From the NCBI RefSeq assembly GCF_006974125.1, contig NZ_CP037858.1, positions 2,542,001-2,606,000 of the forward strand: a DNA stretch of 64,000 nucleotides. The letters run 5' to 3'. A program made the translations under genes and the position numbers. Shown piece by piece: positions 8,166-17,087 of this stretch. Positions within the stretch are counted from its first letter, which is position 1. Every line of letters starts with the position of its first letter. Under the pieces are notes generated by a model. The model had not been told where the DNA came from. It did no database searches and saw nothing but the letters and a program-made list of their open reading frames with translations. The stretch comes from Stenotrophomonas maltophilia (GTDB taxonomy: Bacteria; Pseudomonadota; Gammaproteobacteria; Xanthomonadales; Xanthomonadaceae).

Positions 8166-8579
8166 CTACTGGGGCGCAGACTTAGGGCAGCTGTTCTCAG
8201 GTGCGCTCAAATTCCTCCTGCGTCTCTCTGGTGAGCCCCATCCATCTTTCCAGCGCTGTAGCTCTATTGCATCGCTTGTGATCGTAGACATGGTGACTAT
8301 CAGAAGACTTGGCCCAGAGTTGTCTACGAATAGAATGGCATCGCCACGTACGCTCATATCGAAGAAGCGTCTACTGGAATCATGCTTTCCGATGGTGATG
8401 CCTTGGCAGGCCAACACCTCGGCGAAGCTCTCGGCATCGGCCCGAAACAGGGCAAACTCCGCGTCGGTGAGTCTTGGGTAGTTCTCAAGACTCATTGTGG
8501 TGGCTGGCGCGTACGCCCCGCCAATGATCAATCCCAATAGGGCTGCCGCCGTCAGGGCAAGTAGAGTGCGGCTCGGCAT
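8166..8579 (-). CDS. Hypothetical exported or membrane-anchored small protein
   Basis: A 137-residue protein with an N-terminal hydrophobic segment (residues 5-25, LLALTAAALLGLIIGG), probably an uncleaved anchor or a signal peptide, then a mixed domain of unknown function and a basic, proline-containing tail. The start at 8579 places the hydrophobic stretch at the N-terminus; no good ribosome site was seen. Composition lies between the island and the core genome. No function is proposed. Confidence 0.5.
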   Translation of the reverse strand: MPSRTLLALTAAALLGLIIGGAYAPATTMSLENYPRLTDAEFALFRADAESFAEVLACQGITIGKHDSSRRFFDMSVRGDAILFVDNSGPSLLIVTMSTITSDAIELQRWKDGWGSPERRRRNLSAPENSCPKSAPQ

Positions 8580-8681
8580 AGTGAGGCCAGTGTTGGAGGC
8601 TAAAGGCTCAGACAGCGGCGAATGCTTGGGACCCAGCGTACGATCCGCGTATTGCACTCGATGTACGTAGCGAAGCGCGCT

Positions 8682-9050
8682 CTACTCCCGCACCTGCAAC
8701 CGCTCAGTAGCCTGCGCAGTCAACGCCACGCACGCCATCTTCAACCCTTCCATCACCCGATCCCCCAGGTATTCTTCTGGCGCGCCATTCTGCCGAGTCC
8801 GCTCCGCAGCCAGCATCAGTTCCGCCACCACGCGCAGCCCTGCCAACGCGCAATCCGCATCCGCCAGCTGGAGACACCGCCCGGGCAGTTGATGCCGCTC
8901 CGGCCAAGGCTGGCCATCCGCAGCCGCACCGGTTCCGATGCGGTGCAGCGTGGCGACGAAGGCGTTGGGGTCGGCAGACGGTTCGCGCTCGGGTTCGGCG
9001 TTGTCCGGATCGTACTGCGCGTGCAGGGAACGGAAGTCCGATGTGTTCAT
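8682..9050 (-). CDS. 122-residue hypothetical protein downstream of a structured leader
   Basis: The conserved-looking part starts at MNTSDFRSLHAQYDPDN (ATG 9050-9048). The frame stays open further upstream, but that part would translate the hairpins of the leader. The C-terminal half is an alpha-helical segment (DADCALAGLRVVAELM and VMEGLKMACVALTAQ) somewhat like the small DUF3077/DUF6124-type proteins of Pseudomonas, which is a loose resemblance. The upstream region at 9102-9316 is highly folded and may regulate the gene. Confidence 0.55.
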   Translation of the reverse strand: MNTSDFRSLHAQYDPDNAEPEREPSADPNAFVATLHRIGTGAAADGQPWPERHQLPGRCLQLADADCALAGLRVVAELMLAAERTRQNGAPEEYLGDRVMEGLKMACVALTAQATERLQVRE

Positions 9051-9101
9051 GGCAATGCTCCGTACAGGACAGATAGCAGCGCCACTGATAAAAGTGGCGG
9101 A

Positions 9102-9316
9102 CGGTGCGTGGCTCGAAAACCGGTCAATAGCCAATCCGGCGGGTCCGAAGACCCCCACGCACCGCCCGCCATGGACCGCGAACGGATTGCCAGCCGGCGC
9201 CACGCAGAGGTGGCGCCGGCTGACAAGCGCAAACACATTGGCTAATGACCGGGTTTTCGACGCCCGCGCCACCCTGTGTGAGGTGGCATGCCAAGGTGTA
9301 CTCGCATGACTGCGAG
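9102..9316 (-). ncRNA. Structured leader with C4-antisense-RNA-like architecture
   Basis: Read on the minus strand there are, in order: a hairpin with stem CTCGCA (9301-9316); a target-like segment (9260-9237); a perfect 13-bp hairpin (9191-9203 with 9210-9222); and a compound hairpin closed by a perfect 10-bp stem (9102-9111 with 9155-9164). The compound hairpin contains a GGGTC/GACCC tetraloop hairpin (9141-9154) and a segment (9135-9113) that is complementary to 9237-9260 over about 23 positions with one mismatch and one bulge. A folded RNA carrying an antisense stretch against a target just upstream is the plan of phage P4/P1 C4 RNA. The match is structural; no family search was done. Confidence 0.5.
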
Positions 9317-9537
9317 ATGCCAAGAATTCGTAGGCCGCAAAGGCCGCAAATGCTGACGCTTACGGCATTGTTGCATGGCGCGCGCGTGGCAGAACCCATG
9401 CGGTGCAGTGGTTTCGGCCGGTGTTAAGTTACCGCCCGAATGCGCATCAAAAAGCACGGTTTTCAGCCGTTCGGGATCCCAAAAGCGACACATAGTCCAT
9501 CGGGCTGATACGCACAGCGTGCCGATTGCGACACAGC

Positions 9538-9759
9538 TTAACTTTGCAGCGCCACGCCCGGCCGTGGCCACAGCGCATCGTCGCGCTCCAGATCGTAGTC
9601 GCTGCCGAACGCCAGCGCCGCCTCGCGCGGCGGCAGGTCTGCGTAGCAGCCCAGCAGATACTCATCCATGCCGGCGTCGCCATGGTCGATGGCGAACAGG
9701 TGGAGCAGCTCCTTGTCGAAGGCTTCCAACCATGCGGGTTCGATCTTGGTCACGGTCAT
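9538..9759 (-). CDS. 73-residue acidic hypothetical protein
   Basis: A small acidic soluble protein rich in Asp, Glu and aromatic residues, with no recognised domain. The ATG at 9759 follows GGGAGG with no spacing, so the GTG two codons later (9753), six bases after GGGAGG, may be the real start. Both lie in or next to a 12-bp hairpin at 9754-9784. It follows the 441-residue effector gene on the same strand, 86 bases away, and could be cotranscribed with it. Confidence 0.5.
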   Translation of the reverse strand: MTVTKIEPAWLEAFDKELLHLFAIDHGDAGMDEYLLGCYADLPPREAALAFGSDYDLERDDALWPRPGVALQS

Positions 9760-9784
9760 CCTCCCGAAGCAGGGGAGGATGACC
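9754..9784 (-). promoter_or_regulatory. Hairpin enclosing a ribosome binding site
   Basis: A perfect 12-bp inverted repeat (9754-9765 with 9773-9784, 7-base loop). On the minus strand its second arm contains GGGAGG and the ATG of the 73-codon gene, so folding would hide the start. There is no T-run after it, so it is not a standard terminator of the effector operon. Confidence 0.5.
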
Positions 9785-9845
9785 TGGGAAGGTCTCAGGG
9801 ACTGAGATCTCTGGCGCCGAGGGAGGCCGCCTCAACCTGGGGCGC

Positions 9846-11171
9846 TCAGCCCATGCGCATGGCGTGGCTCTGCTGTTCCTGCGTACGTGCATCCAGCGCC
9901 TGCTGCTCATTTTGACGGGCGAGCTCGCGCTGATCGCCAACCACAGCCAGTTGCTGCAGTGACTCAGCCACCGGCGTTTGTGCAGCCACGGCAGTGGGCA
10001 TTCCTGCACGCAGGTGCGCAGGGTCAGATAGGTCGCCTTGTACAACAAAGATGATGTGACCCGGCGCCTGATTGGCTGTGGCGTTGCTCAGCACCACATG
10101 GTCCACCTGTTCCAGACCCTGCTCGCGTGCCCTCACTGTCAGGCTGGCGGCGAGGTTCTCACTGGTCGCGTCGAAGGGGCGGCCGTGCTTCTCGTCCAGT
10201 GCAGCGACGCCCTGGCGAATCTGCTGATGGAGGGCATAGTCCGGGCTGCCTGGCTCTATCGCCGCGATTCGGCGTCCTTCCGTAAAGAGAGGCTCGGGCT
10301 CCTGCGTAGACACCACGCGCGGGCTCTTGGCGATCTCTCTGTAGGGATCTTCAGGATGAAACTGCTTCGCCTTGACCTCGCGTTCCAGGCGAACCTCGCG
10401 GGTCTCGTTCAACGCGGAAATCTCGGCGGGATCGGTCTCTTTGGTTGTTCTATCGAGCGGGGGAACGCCCACTGTGCGGTTCCAGCTGCCGTCTTTGGCG
10501 TCGTAGCTGTGATAGTCGAACTTGGTACCAATCACGTTCGGATCTACGGCGTCGCGCTGCAGGAGCGCTGCGCCCTCGAACTTGCTCAGCTCAACGAAGT
10601 AGAAATGCCCAGCGGGCTGCGGCATATCCAGGTGCACGCTGACGGCCGTCTTGCCAGCACGGAATGCGCCGGCAGCGCTGTTGTCGAGCATGTTCTGCCA
10701 GACCTTTTCGGCTGCCTGCTCGCCGCGTTTGTGCTCCGTGGACACCAGCAGCAAGCGTGGCGTCCAGCAGTTCACATTGAGGTCGTTCTTTTCGAACGAA
10801 ACATCGTGGGATTTGAGCGTGCTGGTGTAGGGCAGGTTGAGTGCCAGATCGGGCCTGCCGGCCTCCATCCAACTTCTGCGCTCCGCCAGGTCGTTCCTGA
10901 TCAGATCCTGGCCAAAGGCTTCTTGCCTGCGCTCGGTGAACGCTACGTTCTTCTCGTTGCCGAACAGCGTGGCCTGTTGTTCGGCAACGGCGGTTGCAAA
11001 GCTGTTGGCCACCCGGCCGGGGAGGCTGTCGTTGCGCACAACACCCAACGCAAGCAGGCCGTAGCCATCATTGTCGGGAAGCTGCGCGAGATAGTTCCAA
11101 TACAGCTCGCGATTTCCCTCCTTCGCGTAGGAGGACAGGACACGAATATCCTTATCGGTAAGTCCGCTCAT
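9846..11171 (-). CDS. X-T4SS effector with C-terminal XVIPCD domain
   Basis: The 441-residue protein has no signal peptide. Residues from about 305 to 410 form the XVIPCD secretion domain that binds the VirD4 coupling protein of the Xanthomonadales type IV system. Its hallmarks are LHQQIRQGVAALDEKHGRPFD, QVDHVVLS, GHIIFVVQG and DPAHLRAGMPTAVAAQTPV, followed by a Gln-rich tail. The N-terminal 300 residues are the presumed toxin part and match no family I recognise. The gene lies 21 bases after a lipoprotein-like gene on the same strand, the usual immunity-effector order. Injection into neighbouring bacteria is inferred from the family. Confidence 0.88.
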   Translation of the reverse strand: MSGLTDKDIRVLSSYAKEGNRELYWNYLAQLPDNDGYGLLALGVVRNDSLPGRVANSFATAVAEQQATLFGNEKNVAFTERRQEAFGQDLIRNDLAERRSWMEAGRPDLALNLPYTSTLKSHDVSFEKNDLNVNCWTPRLLLVSTEHKRGEQAAEKVWQNMLDNSAAGAFRAGKTAVSVHLDMPQPAGHFYFVELSKFEGAALLQRDAVDPNVIGTKFDYHSYDAKDGSWNRTVGVPPLDRTTKETDPAEISALNETREVRLEREVKAKQFHPEDPYREIAKSPRVVSTQEPEPLFTEGRRIAAIEPGSPDYALHQQIRQGVAALDEKHGRPFDATSENLAASLTVRAREQGLEQVDHVVLSNATANQAPGHIIFVVQGDLSDPAHLRAGMPTAVAAQTPVAESLQQLAVVGDQRELARQNEQQALDARTQEQQSHAMRMG

Positions 11172-11192
11172 GATTCATCCTTGAGATGCGGT

Positions 11193-12062
11193 TTACGGCT
11201 GAACGCGATAGCGGCTCAGAAGATCACGCACGCTGGTTTCCAGACGCTGCCAGTCGCTCAGCATTACGCGTGCATAGTTCATCTCGATGGCGATGCTGTC
11301 GCCCACATCCACGATGGAATGGCGGCACATTGCGATCTGGCCTTCTCCGACGCGTTCAAGTGTCTTTCCCTGAGCTACAAGTCCGTCAGGAATGCGATCT
11401 GCCGGTTCGCAGCTGATGAACGTTGTCAGTTGCCCCTCCGCCGAGCGGGCCACATACCAGTCTGGCTCCATCCCCGGGTTGTGCACGTAAGGCCTGCCCA
11501 GCGCAGCCTCTGACTCCTTTGCATAGGCTTCCATCAACGATGGGTCGATCGAATAGGGCGTCAGGCCCCATCGCTCGGGTTGTGCAACGCGTAGCGCAAG
11601 ATTCTCTACCGGGTCTCTTCGCTCCAGCGACCCCGGCGCGCTGGTGGCCTCACTGCTGGACCGACGTGCCAGATAGTTCTGGATGGGAACGCGATCGATG
11701 TACCTAAGCTCGACCAGTACCTGCCGCCGGCTGTCCTGCGTGCTGCGCACCGGGCGATCACCAGGAGGCGCTGCATCGAAATCAGGCCAGAACACAGTGA
11801 GCATGACGCCCCCATCGGCCAAGGGGCCCGTCTGGTTGTAGTAGAGGTTGGCCGGGAACATGAAGCGGTGCGGGCCAAGCCGAGCCTCCACCGGCTGCAT
11901 TGTGTAGGTCTGTCCGCCCACCGTACGTGGGCTGGTTGCGGTTTCGGACATGGGGGTTCCGTTCGGGTCCTTTTCCGTGGATGGGGCCTTCGCGCAGGCG
12001 GTGGTGCTCAGCACTGCCACCAGGGCGAAGGAGGCAAGCCGGCAAGCCGGTGCTCTGCTCAT
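11193..12062 (-). CDS. Probable periplasmic immunity lipoprotein for the adjacent effector
   Basis: The 289-residue protein starts with a signal sequence ending in a lipobox-like LSTTAC, so it is probably a lipoprotein facing the periplasm. The segment around GPHRFMFPANLYYNQTG and TVFWPDFDA loosely resembles Tli4-like immunity proteins. It lies 21 bases upstream of the 441-residue effector in the same operon. X-T4SS effectors are normally paired with such X-Tfi proteins, so it is called the cognate immunity protein from context. The start at 12062 puts the signal peptide at the N-terminus. Confidence 0.7.
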   Translation of the reverse strand: MSRAPACRLASFALVAVLSTTACAKAPSTEKDPNGTPMSETATSPRTVGGQTYTMQPVEARLGPHRFMFPANLYYNQTGPLADGGVMLTVFWPDFDAAPPGDRPVRSTQDSRRQVLVELRYIDRVPIQNYLARRSSSEATSAPGSLERRDPVENLALRVAQPERWGLTPYSIDPSLMEAYAKESEAALGRPYVHNPGMEPDWYVARSAEGQLTTFISCEPADRIPDGLVAQGKTLERVGEGQIAMCRHSIVDVGDSIAIEMNYARVMLSDWQRLETSVRDLLSRYRVQP

Positions 12063-12152
12063 GGGCGATTCCCTTGCATGATCGAAACGACTATAGAACG
12101 GTGGAATGGCAAGCTCCAGTCGCAGCCGGGACCGCAGCCACCGCGGGGTCAT

Positions 12153-12263
12153 TGCTGCATGCTTGCTCACATATTCAGCAAGCCGCGATCGGTCGCCTCT
12201 ATTCCTCCACCTGCCCGCCATCCCACCTATGCCATCAGCCAGCCAGGACCGTAGTACCCATTA
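12153..12263 (+). repeat. Copy 1 of a ~110-base duplicated intergenic sequence
   Basis: This stretch resembles 16969-17076 in the same orientation, at roughly three quarters identity by eye. The best part is the CCATCCCACCTATGCCATCA / GCCAGGACCG segment. Copy 1 lies between an immunity gene and the 3' end of the large effector; copy 2 lies just upstream of the 308-residue effector. Confidence 0.6.
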
Positions 12264-15200
12264 ACACGCGCTTGCTGCTCGCACCTGGATGTCCTGCTGT
12301 GCTCGCTCGTCCAGCAGTTGCTGCTCCTGCTGATTGAACAATGCGCGCTGCTGAGCCTCCCTGCTGACTGAATCGAACTGCAGCAGTGACTTCTCCACCG
12401 GCGCCTGCGCGGCCTCTGCCGTTGGCATGGAAGCGCGCAGATGGGCAGGATTGTTCGCCTCGCCCTGAACCACGAAGAGGGTATGGCCGGCAGGATGCGT
12501 TGCAGTGGCGTTGCTTACGAGCACATGATCAACGTGGGACAGATCGTTGTCCTTGGCCAGAACCAGCAGGCTGGCGGTCATTCTCTCGCTTGCCGCATCG
12601 AAGCTCCGGCCGTGCTTGGCATCCAGCTCTTCCACCCCCTCGCGGATCTGCTGATAGAGCGGGTGATCGGGATGGCCGGGCCGCATTGGATTGCTTTCCG
12701 CCAGAGAGGCCTGCTGCGGCTCTACATGCTCAGGGAAGTTGCGCTCCTCATCTGAAGGGGAAGAGGGAAGCGCTGCCTGATGGGTAGCCTCACCGCCAAC
12801 GTCAGCCGTTCTGGGGTCTGCTGGTTCCAGCGCTGGATTGTCCCGGGCCGGTGGTGGCGGAACTGGGGGATCCAACGGGACTTCCCGTGCGGTCCTTGGG
12901 GTCTGCTCGCTCTCAGAAGGTTGCTTCTCTGCTTTGTCCTGAGCTGTAGCGACGGCGGGCTGCGCCGGCAGTGCGTCCGCAAGCTTCTGCGGCTCAGCAC
13001 TACCCTCACGCGCGTGATCCTCAGCCTTGTGCTCCTGCATGTGAACTGGCTGGGTTGAGCCTGCACTGGCCGCAGTACTTACGACCGAGGCATTCCGCTC
13101 CTCACGTGCTGGCTCTACAGTCGGTTCATGCTGCGAGGCACTTTGAGGGCCCACTGCTGGTGCAGTCGGTGCCGGCTCCTCCTTCCGAACGTCCTGCCGG
13201 GCGGCATCCTCTGCACGCTGCGCCGAATCGGCTTGTCGTCCAGGGCGACTCTCCACTGGCTGCTCACTCTCGCGCGAGGGACGCGTGCGCTCTGGCTCAA
13301 CAATCGACGCCGAGGGCGCCGCGATGACAGGAGCGGGCGACGGAGCAGGCTGGCGAGCGGACTCAACGGCGGCGTTGGTTGCCGCACCTGACTGCAGGTC
13401 ACTGTCGACCTTCAGTGCCTCAACCGGGTCAACCTGCACCCCTCGCGCCTCCAGCACGGCCGCAGACGCTGCCTGCTGTGCATCCACCGCCGCACTGCCT
13501 TGACGATTGGCCTCCTGCAGGGCTTGCCGGTGTGCGTCCCGCTCCTTTGCAGTCAACGCAGCAATGCGTAGCTCGGGCACGTCGGGCGTCGTCGCCTGAT
13601 CTGCAGGTGTAGCGCCTTGGGCAGCCAGTGAGGCCTCAGGCCGAAGCTGCGACTGAGCCCGCGTAATGTCCTCAATGGTGGTGGTGCCGGTGAGCACCAT
13701 CCGGTTTCCGCCGGCGTCACCGAACGTGGCGATGGCACTTTCTGCGCTGGGCGCGTGGGTACGGGGGTCTGGCATCAGTTCCAGAACCACGTCGCCCGTT
13801 CTGCCCTGCAGATTCAGCGTCTGCTCCACAGCGACGGCTGTAGCTGCAAGCTGCTGCTCGGTGCGCTCGATGCCATGGCGCGCGTACAGTGCATCCACCT
13901 GGCCACGTATGCCTTCGGGTGCAATCTGTGCGGTGTCTTTGAGCTGCTTCGCGATGTCATGCAGTCCGGCGATACCTTCATTCTGGCTTTGCCAGGTGAT
14001 CTCCAGCTCGTCGCTCAGGTTCCGGTTGGCGGTGCTGTCAAAGATCACGCCCTTGCTGACCCATTGGCCGTCCACCTGCCGTGTATAGGCATTGCCATCA
14101 CTTGCCTTCAACGTGTCGGCGCTGGCTTGCGCGTCCTGAACGGCACGGGGAATGGATGGATTGTTCGCGTCGCCGAAGTCGCTCCAACGTCCTTGCTCGT
14201 GAGCAACCATGTAGCGCGCAGCCATCGCGGCTTTGGTGTTTGACGCGTTCTGGGCAATGACTGCGCGCGACTGTTCATCCAGCGCCTGCGCCTGCTCCGC
14301 CGAGACTGGCAGGTGGCGGCTGTTGGGCACTCGACCATCCACCATTTCCTTGATTTCAAGTTCCCATTTCCCCGAGCTGGCATCGCGTACAAAGGCGCGA
14401 TCGGTCTCGAAGGCGCCTCGTGCCGGCTGGGCCAAGCCATTGGCATTCAGCCGGTAGGGATTCTGTGGTGGTGGCGGGTTCGACAGGCCCAACTCATACG
14501 AGGCCCGAGCCGCCTGCCAGTTCAACTGGCGCTCCAATGTGCCGGTGGCAACATAGCTGGTGCGGAAGGTGACGTCGTCACCCTGTGCCGTCTGCACCGG
14601 GCGGACTTCGACGCCGGTGCCCAGGTCGCTGCTCTGGACCTGCTGCTGTTCACCGGCTCGTAGCCATCGCCCATTGGGATCGACCGGGTCGCGTGTCCAG
14701 GTGCGCCCCATCGGATCGACCTGGGAGTAGACGCGTTCGATGTCCTTCTGCTCGGCCCAGCGTTCGCCGAGATAGGCTCCCAGGACGCCGCCACCGATAC
14801 CCGTTGCAATGGCGCCGGGGCCCGTCCACGAGCCCGAAGCAAGGCCGACACCGGCGCCGCCAAGAAAGCCGCCCACTGCACCGCCGATGTTGCGGCCAAC
14901 GAAGTGTGCAGCGGTGGAATCTGCGCCTGCGGCATTGCCCTGCGAGTTCAGCTCAATCCACTTGTGCCCGGAGGTGGCGAAGTCGTGCGCAAGCAGTGCG
15001 ACGCCTGCAACACCGGCAACCTTGATGGCGGGATTGATTCCGGCATGTACGCCATGCGGTGCAACGTCGGCCACTGCTTCGGCAACCGTCGCCGCATGGG
15101 GAGGGCCGCGTGGAGATCCTGGCTGCAGGGGCGCGTGCGATGGTGGTTCGGGCAGGTCAGCGAACAGGCGTGGCCCTGTGCCCAGATTGGCATGCGCGGC

Positions 15201-16073
15201 GACCCAGTTCGCGCGGGTGGTCGACATCTCGCTCAGGTTCAACGCGCTGTAATCGTGCAGCGGTCGCTCGAAGAGCGTCTTGCTGACGGCGTCATAGCCA
15301 TCGATGGGCTTGAGATGCAGGCGCACCTGCGCGACGTCGACGGGGTGCGCGCTGTTGGTGGTGGCATGCTGCGCGAGGCTGCGCTCAAGCGCCTGGTACT
15401 CGGCGGCGGACTGGCTTGCGAAGGCCAGCGGCTCGGGCCCGAAGGCGCTTATGGGGTAGCCGTTGATGCGGACGGTGGGGTGGTCGAGGGCGGTGGCTAG
15501 CTCAAATTTGTGGAAGCCACGCTCGAGCTTGGCATTCTCGACAAATGCAACCAAGGGCTTGCCTGTGGCGATGGCGTTCTCGAAAAACTTGGGGCTGCCA
15601 GCGTTCCACATCATGTCCTGGAGCGCGCCAACACCGTTGCCCATCGGCTTGAAGCCCCGAGCATCCATGAATGCCTGGAACTTGTCGGCAACCGAATGAA
15701 AGTCCGGATGGGCTTCAGGTTTGTCTACAATCTCTTCAATGTACTTTCCCCATGGGGTATCCCCGATGATACCTGTCCTTCCCTGCAAACTCTTACCGTA
15801 GTCCGTTGCATTGAAATAGTTGCCCTTGTCGAAGCTGTCCGTACCCGAGAACGCTACATAGTCAACGCCAGACGGAAGTTCAGCGGGGAAGCTGCGTAGC
15901 TTTGAGTTGATGAAGTCTTCGTAGCTCGTTACTCCGTCGGGCCCGGAGCCTGGGGATTTCAGGTAGCTGACTATCTCTGCCTTCTGTTGGTCGGTGAGCT
16001 GTGCCCCACTGGCCGCATCTGTGGCAGGCATCAGGGTCGTCAGTGCGAAATTCTCAAATGAGAACTGGGGCAT
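12261..16073 (-). CDS. Large X-T4SS effector (1270 residues) with XVIPCD domain
   Basis: The N-terminal ~300 residues are an unrecognised domain and the presumed toxin (GVDYVAFSGTDSFDKGNYF, GALQDMMWNAGSPKFFENAI). A glycine-zipper segment follows at about 400-440 (IGGAVGGFLGGAGVGLASG). The middle part has the WTRDP-NGRWLR and DGNAYTRQVDGQW motifs seen in long X-T4SS effectors. A low-complexity Pro/Ala/Glu linker comes next, then the XVIPCD at about 1134-1238 and a Gln-rich tail. The ATG at 16073 was chosen because it lies one base after the stop codon of the upstream gene, which suggests translational coupling; a longer reading would overlap that gene. The target of the toxin is unknown. Confidence 0.85.
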   Translation of the reverse strand: MPQFSFENFALTTLMPATDAASGAQLTDQQKAEIVSYLKSPGSGPDGVTSYEDFINSKLRSFPAELPSGVDYVAFSGTDSFDKGNYFNATDYGKSLQGRTGIIGDTPWGKYIEEIVDKPEAHPDFHSVADKFQAFMDARGFKPMGNGVGALQDMMWNAGSPKFFENAIATGKPLVAFVENAKLERGFHKFELATALDHPTVRINGYPISAFGPEPLAFASQSAAEYQALERSLAQHATTNSAHPVDVAQVRLHLKPIDGYDAVSKTLFERPLHDYSALNLSEMSTTRANWVAAHANLGTGPRLFADLPEPPSHAPLQPGSPRGPPHAATVAEAVADVAPHGVHAGINPAIKVAGVAGVALLAHDFATSGHKWIELNSQGNAAGADSTAAHFVGRNIGGAVGGFLGGAGVGLASGSWTGPGAIATGIGGGVLGAYLGERWAEQKDIERVYSQVDPMGRTWTRDPVDPNGRWLRAGEQQQVQSSDLGTGVEVRPVQTAQGDDVTFRTSYVATGTLERQLNWQAARASYELGLSNPPPPQNPYRLNANGLAQPARGAFETDRAFVRDASSGKWELEIKEMVDGRVPNSRHLPVSAEQAQALDEQSRAVIAQNASNTKAAMAARYMVAHEQGRWSDFGDANNPSIPRAVQDAQASADTLKASDGNAYTRQVDGQWVSKGVIFDSTANRNLSDELEITWQSQNEGIAGLHDIAKQLKDTAQIAPEGIRGQVDALYARHGIERTEQQLAATAVAVEQTLNLQGRTGDVVLELMPDPRTHAPSAESAIATFGDAGGNRMVLTGTTTIEDITRAQSQLRPEASLAAQGATPADQATTPDVPELRIAALTAKERDAHRQALQEANRQGSAAVDAQQAASAAVLEARGVQVDPVEALKVDSDLQSGAATNAAVESARQPAPSPAPVIAAPSASIVEPERTRPSRESEQPVESRPGRQADSAQRAEDAARQDVRKEEPAPTAPAVGPQSASQHEPTVEPAREERNASVVSTAASAGSTQPVHMQEHKAEDHAREGSAEPQKLADALPAQPAVATAQDKAEKQPSESEQTPRTAREVPLDPPVPPPPARDNPALEPADPRTADVGGEATHQAALPSSPSDEERNFPEHVEPQQASLAESNPMRPGHPDHPLYQQIREGVEELDAKHGRSFDAASERMTASLLVLAKDNDLSHVDHVLVSNATATHPAGHTLFVVQGEANNPAHLRASMPTAEAAQAPVEKSLLQFDSVSREAQQRALFNQQEQQLLDERAQQDIQVRAASAC

Positions 16074-16074
16074 A

Positions 16075-16584
16075 TCACCCTGCCTCAGTCTGCTTCTGCG
16101 GAACAAACAAGCTGCCTAGAACTACTTCCTCGTTCCGTAGCTGAATTCTGTCCGCTGGCGTCGCGATGCCAAGTTCAAGCAGTGAATCAGTCCGAGCTAC
16201 TGCGATGTAGCGAACGCTCTCAAAAATGCTGGGTTGATTGGAAAATACATTAACCAGTCCCTGCGCGACGGCGCGGATGAATGCAGAAGCTTCATCGGGA
16301 TTTCCTATTTCCTCTTTGAAATCGATGATCGATTTCAGTACTTCACTGGTACTAAGGTCCAACGTGTAAATTCGCTCACGGCCGTTCTCGTCAATCGCAA
16401 GCGTTTCTGTTCCAAAGATGCCAAGCGACGCTACCCGCTCACCGTCACGACGGAAAGTGTATTGATACTCAGTGACTTCGCGTCCATCGGACAGCGTGGC
16501 AGGTAGAACCCGCGGGTAAGAAATTCTCACCGCGCTGGGTGCATCGAATGCAGAGTTGGAGTCGGGCCTGAATTCAATGGGCAT
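16075..16584 (-). CDS. Hypothetical cytosolic partner of the large effector (immunity or chaperone)
   Basis: The 169-residue protein has no signal peptide or membrane segment and looks like a mixed alpha/beta fold (ISYPRVLPATLSDGREV, GIFGTETLAID, a helical middle from about 90 to 125). No family was recognised. It is the first gene of a two-gene operon and its TGA is one base before the effector ATG. Immunity genes usually hold this place, but X-T4SS immunity proteins are mostly periplasmic. Either the toxin acts in the cytoplasm or this protein is an adaptor or chaperone. Confidence 0.6.
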   Translation of the reverse strand: MPIEFRPDSNSAFDAPSAVRISYPRVLPATLSDGREVTEYQYTFRRDGERVASLGIFGTETLAIDENGRERIYTLDLSTSEVLKSIIDFKEEIGNPDEASAFIRAVAQGLVNVFSNQPSIFESVRYIAVARTDSLLELGIATPADRIQLRNEEVVLGSLFVPQKQTEAG

Positions 16585-17087
16585 CGTCTTTTCCTGGGAT
16601 TGGTACTGATTGGTGCTGGTGATGAATTTGGCGCGCCTGCGCGCTGCTAGTTTCCGCCTACAGGCGCTGTAGCTGCGCAGTGCCAGGAATCACGACATGC
16701 GCCCATACACGAACTCCGGCCGAAACCGTTGCAAGGAGGTGGAGTAGGTGTCGCGTCTGTGGCCAAGGTTTGTACCCACAAAGATCCTCCTGACCACACA
16801 CGACAGAGCGCATTCTGCCCGCTATCCCGTTGGGGGGCTCATCATGCTCAGATTGCGGCACGCGGACTTGCAAAGATGTGTTCATCGGCAATTCCATTGC
16901 TCTGTTTCTGAAGAATATACGACTCCCTTCCGCCGCACTTCACATCCTCGGCCTTACGCTGCCGGAATGCACGCTGGTTCACACATTCAGAAAGCCGATC
17001 ACGCAGCTTGGGCCTCTCCACCTGCCTCCCATCCCACCTATGCCATCATCCGGCCAGGACCGCAGCACCCATCAAGGCTGAACAGGC
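16585..17087. other. Divergent intergenic region between two effector units
   Basis: About 500 bases without a credible gene lie between the divergent 169-residue gene and the 308-residue effector. The left 380 bases hold no recognised element. The right part (16969-17076) is copy 2 of the duplicated sequence also found at 12153-12263 and directly precedes the effector start. Promoters for both directions must lie here. Confidence 0.5.
16969..17076 (+). repeat. Copy 2 of a ~110-base duplicated intergenic sequence
   Basis: Resembles 12153-12263 in the same orientation. It ends 11 bases before the ATG of the 308-residue effector and so forms its leader. Confidence 0.6.

Noticed and set aside
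9051..9323. N-terminal extension of the 122-residue protein through the folded leader
   Set aside because: The extension would translate the hairpins and the inverted repeat; the protein-like part begins at 9050.
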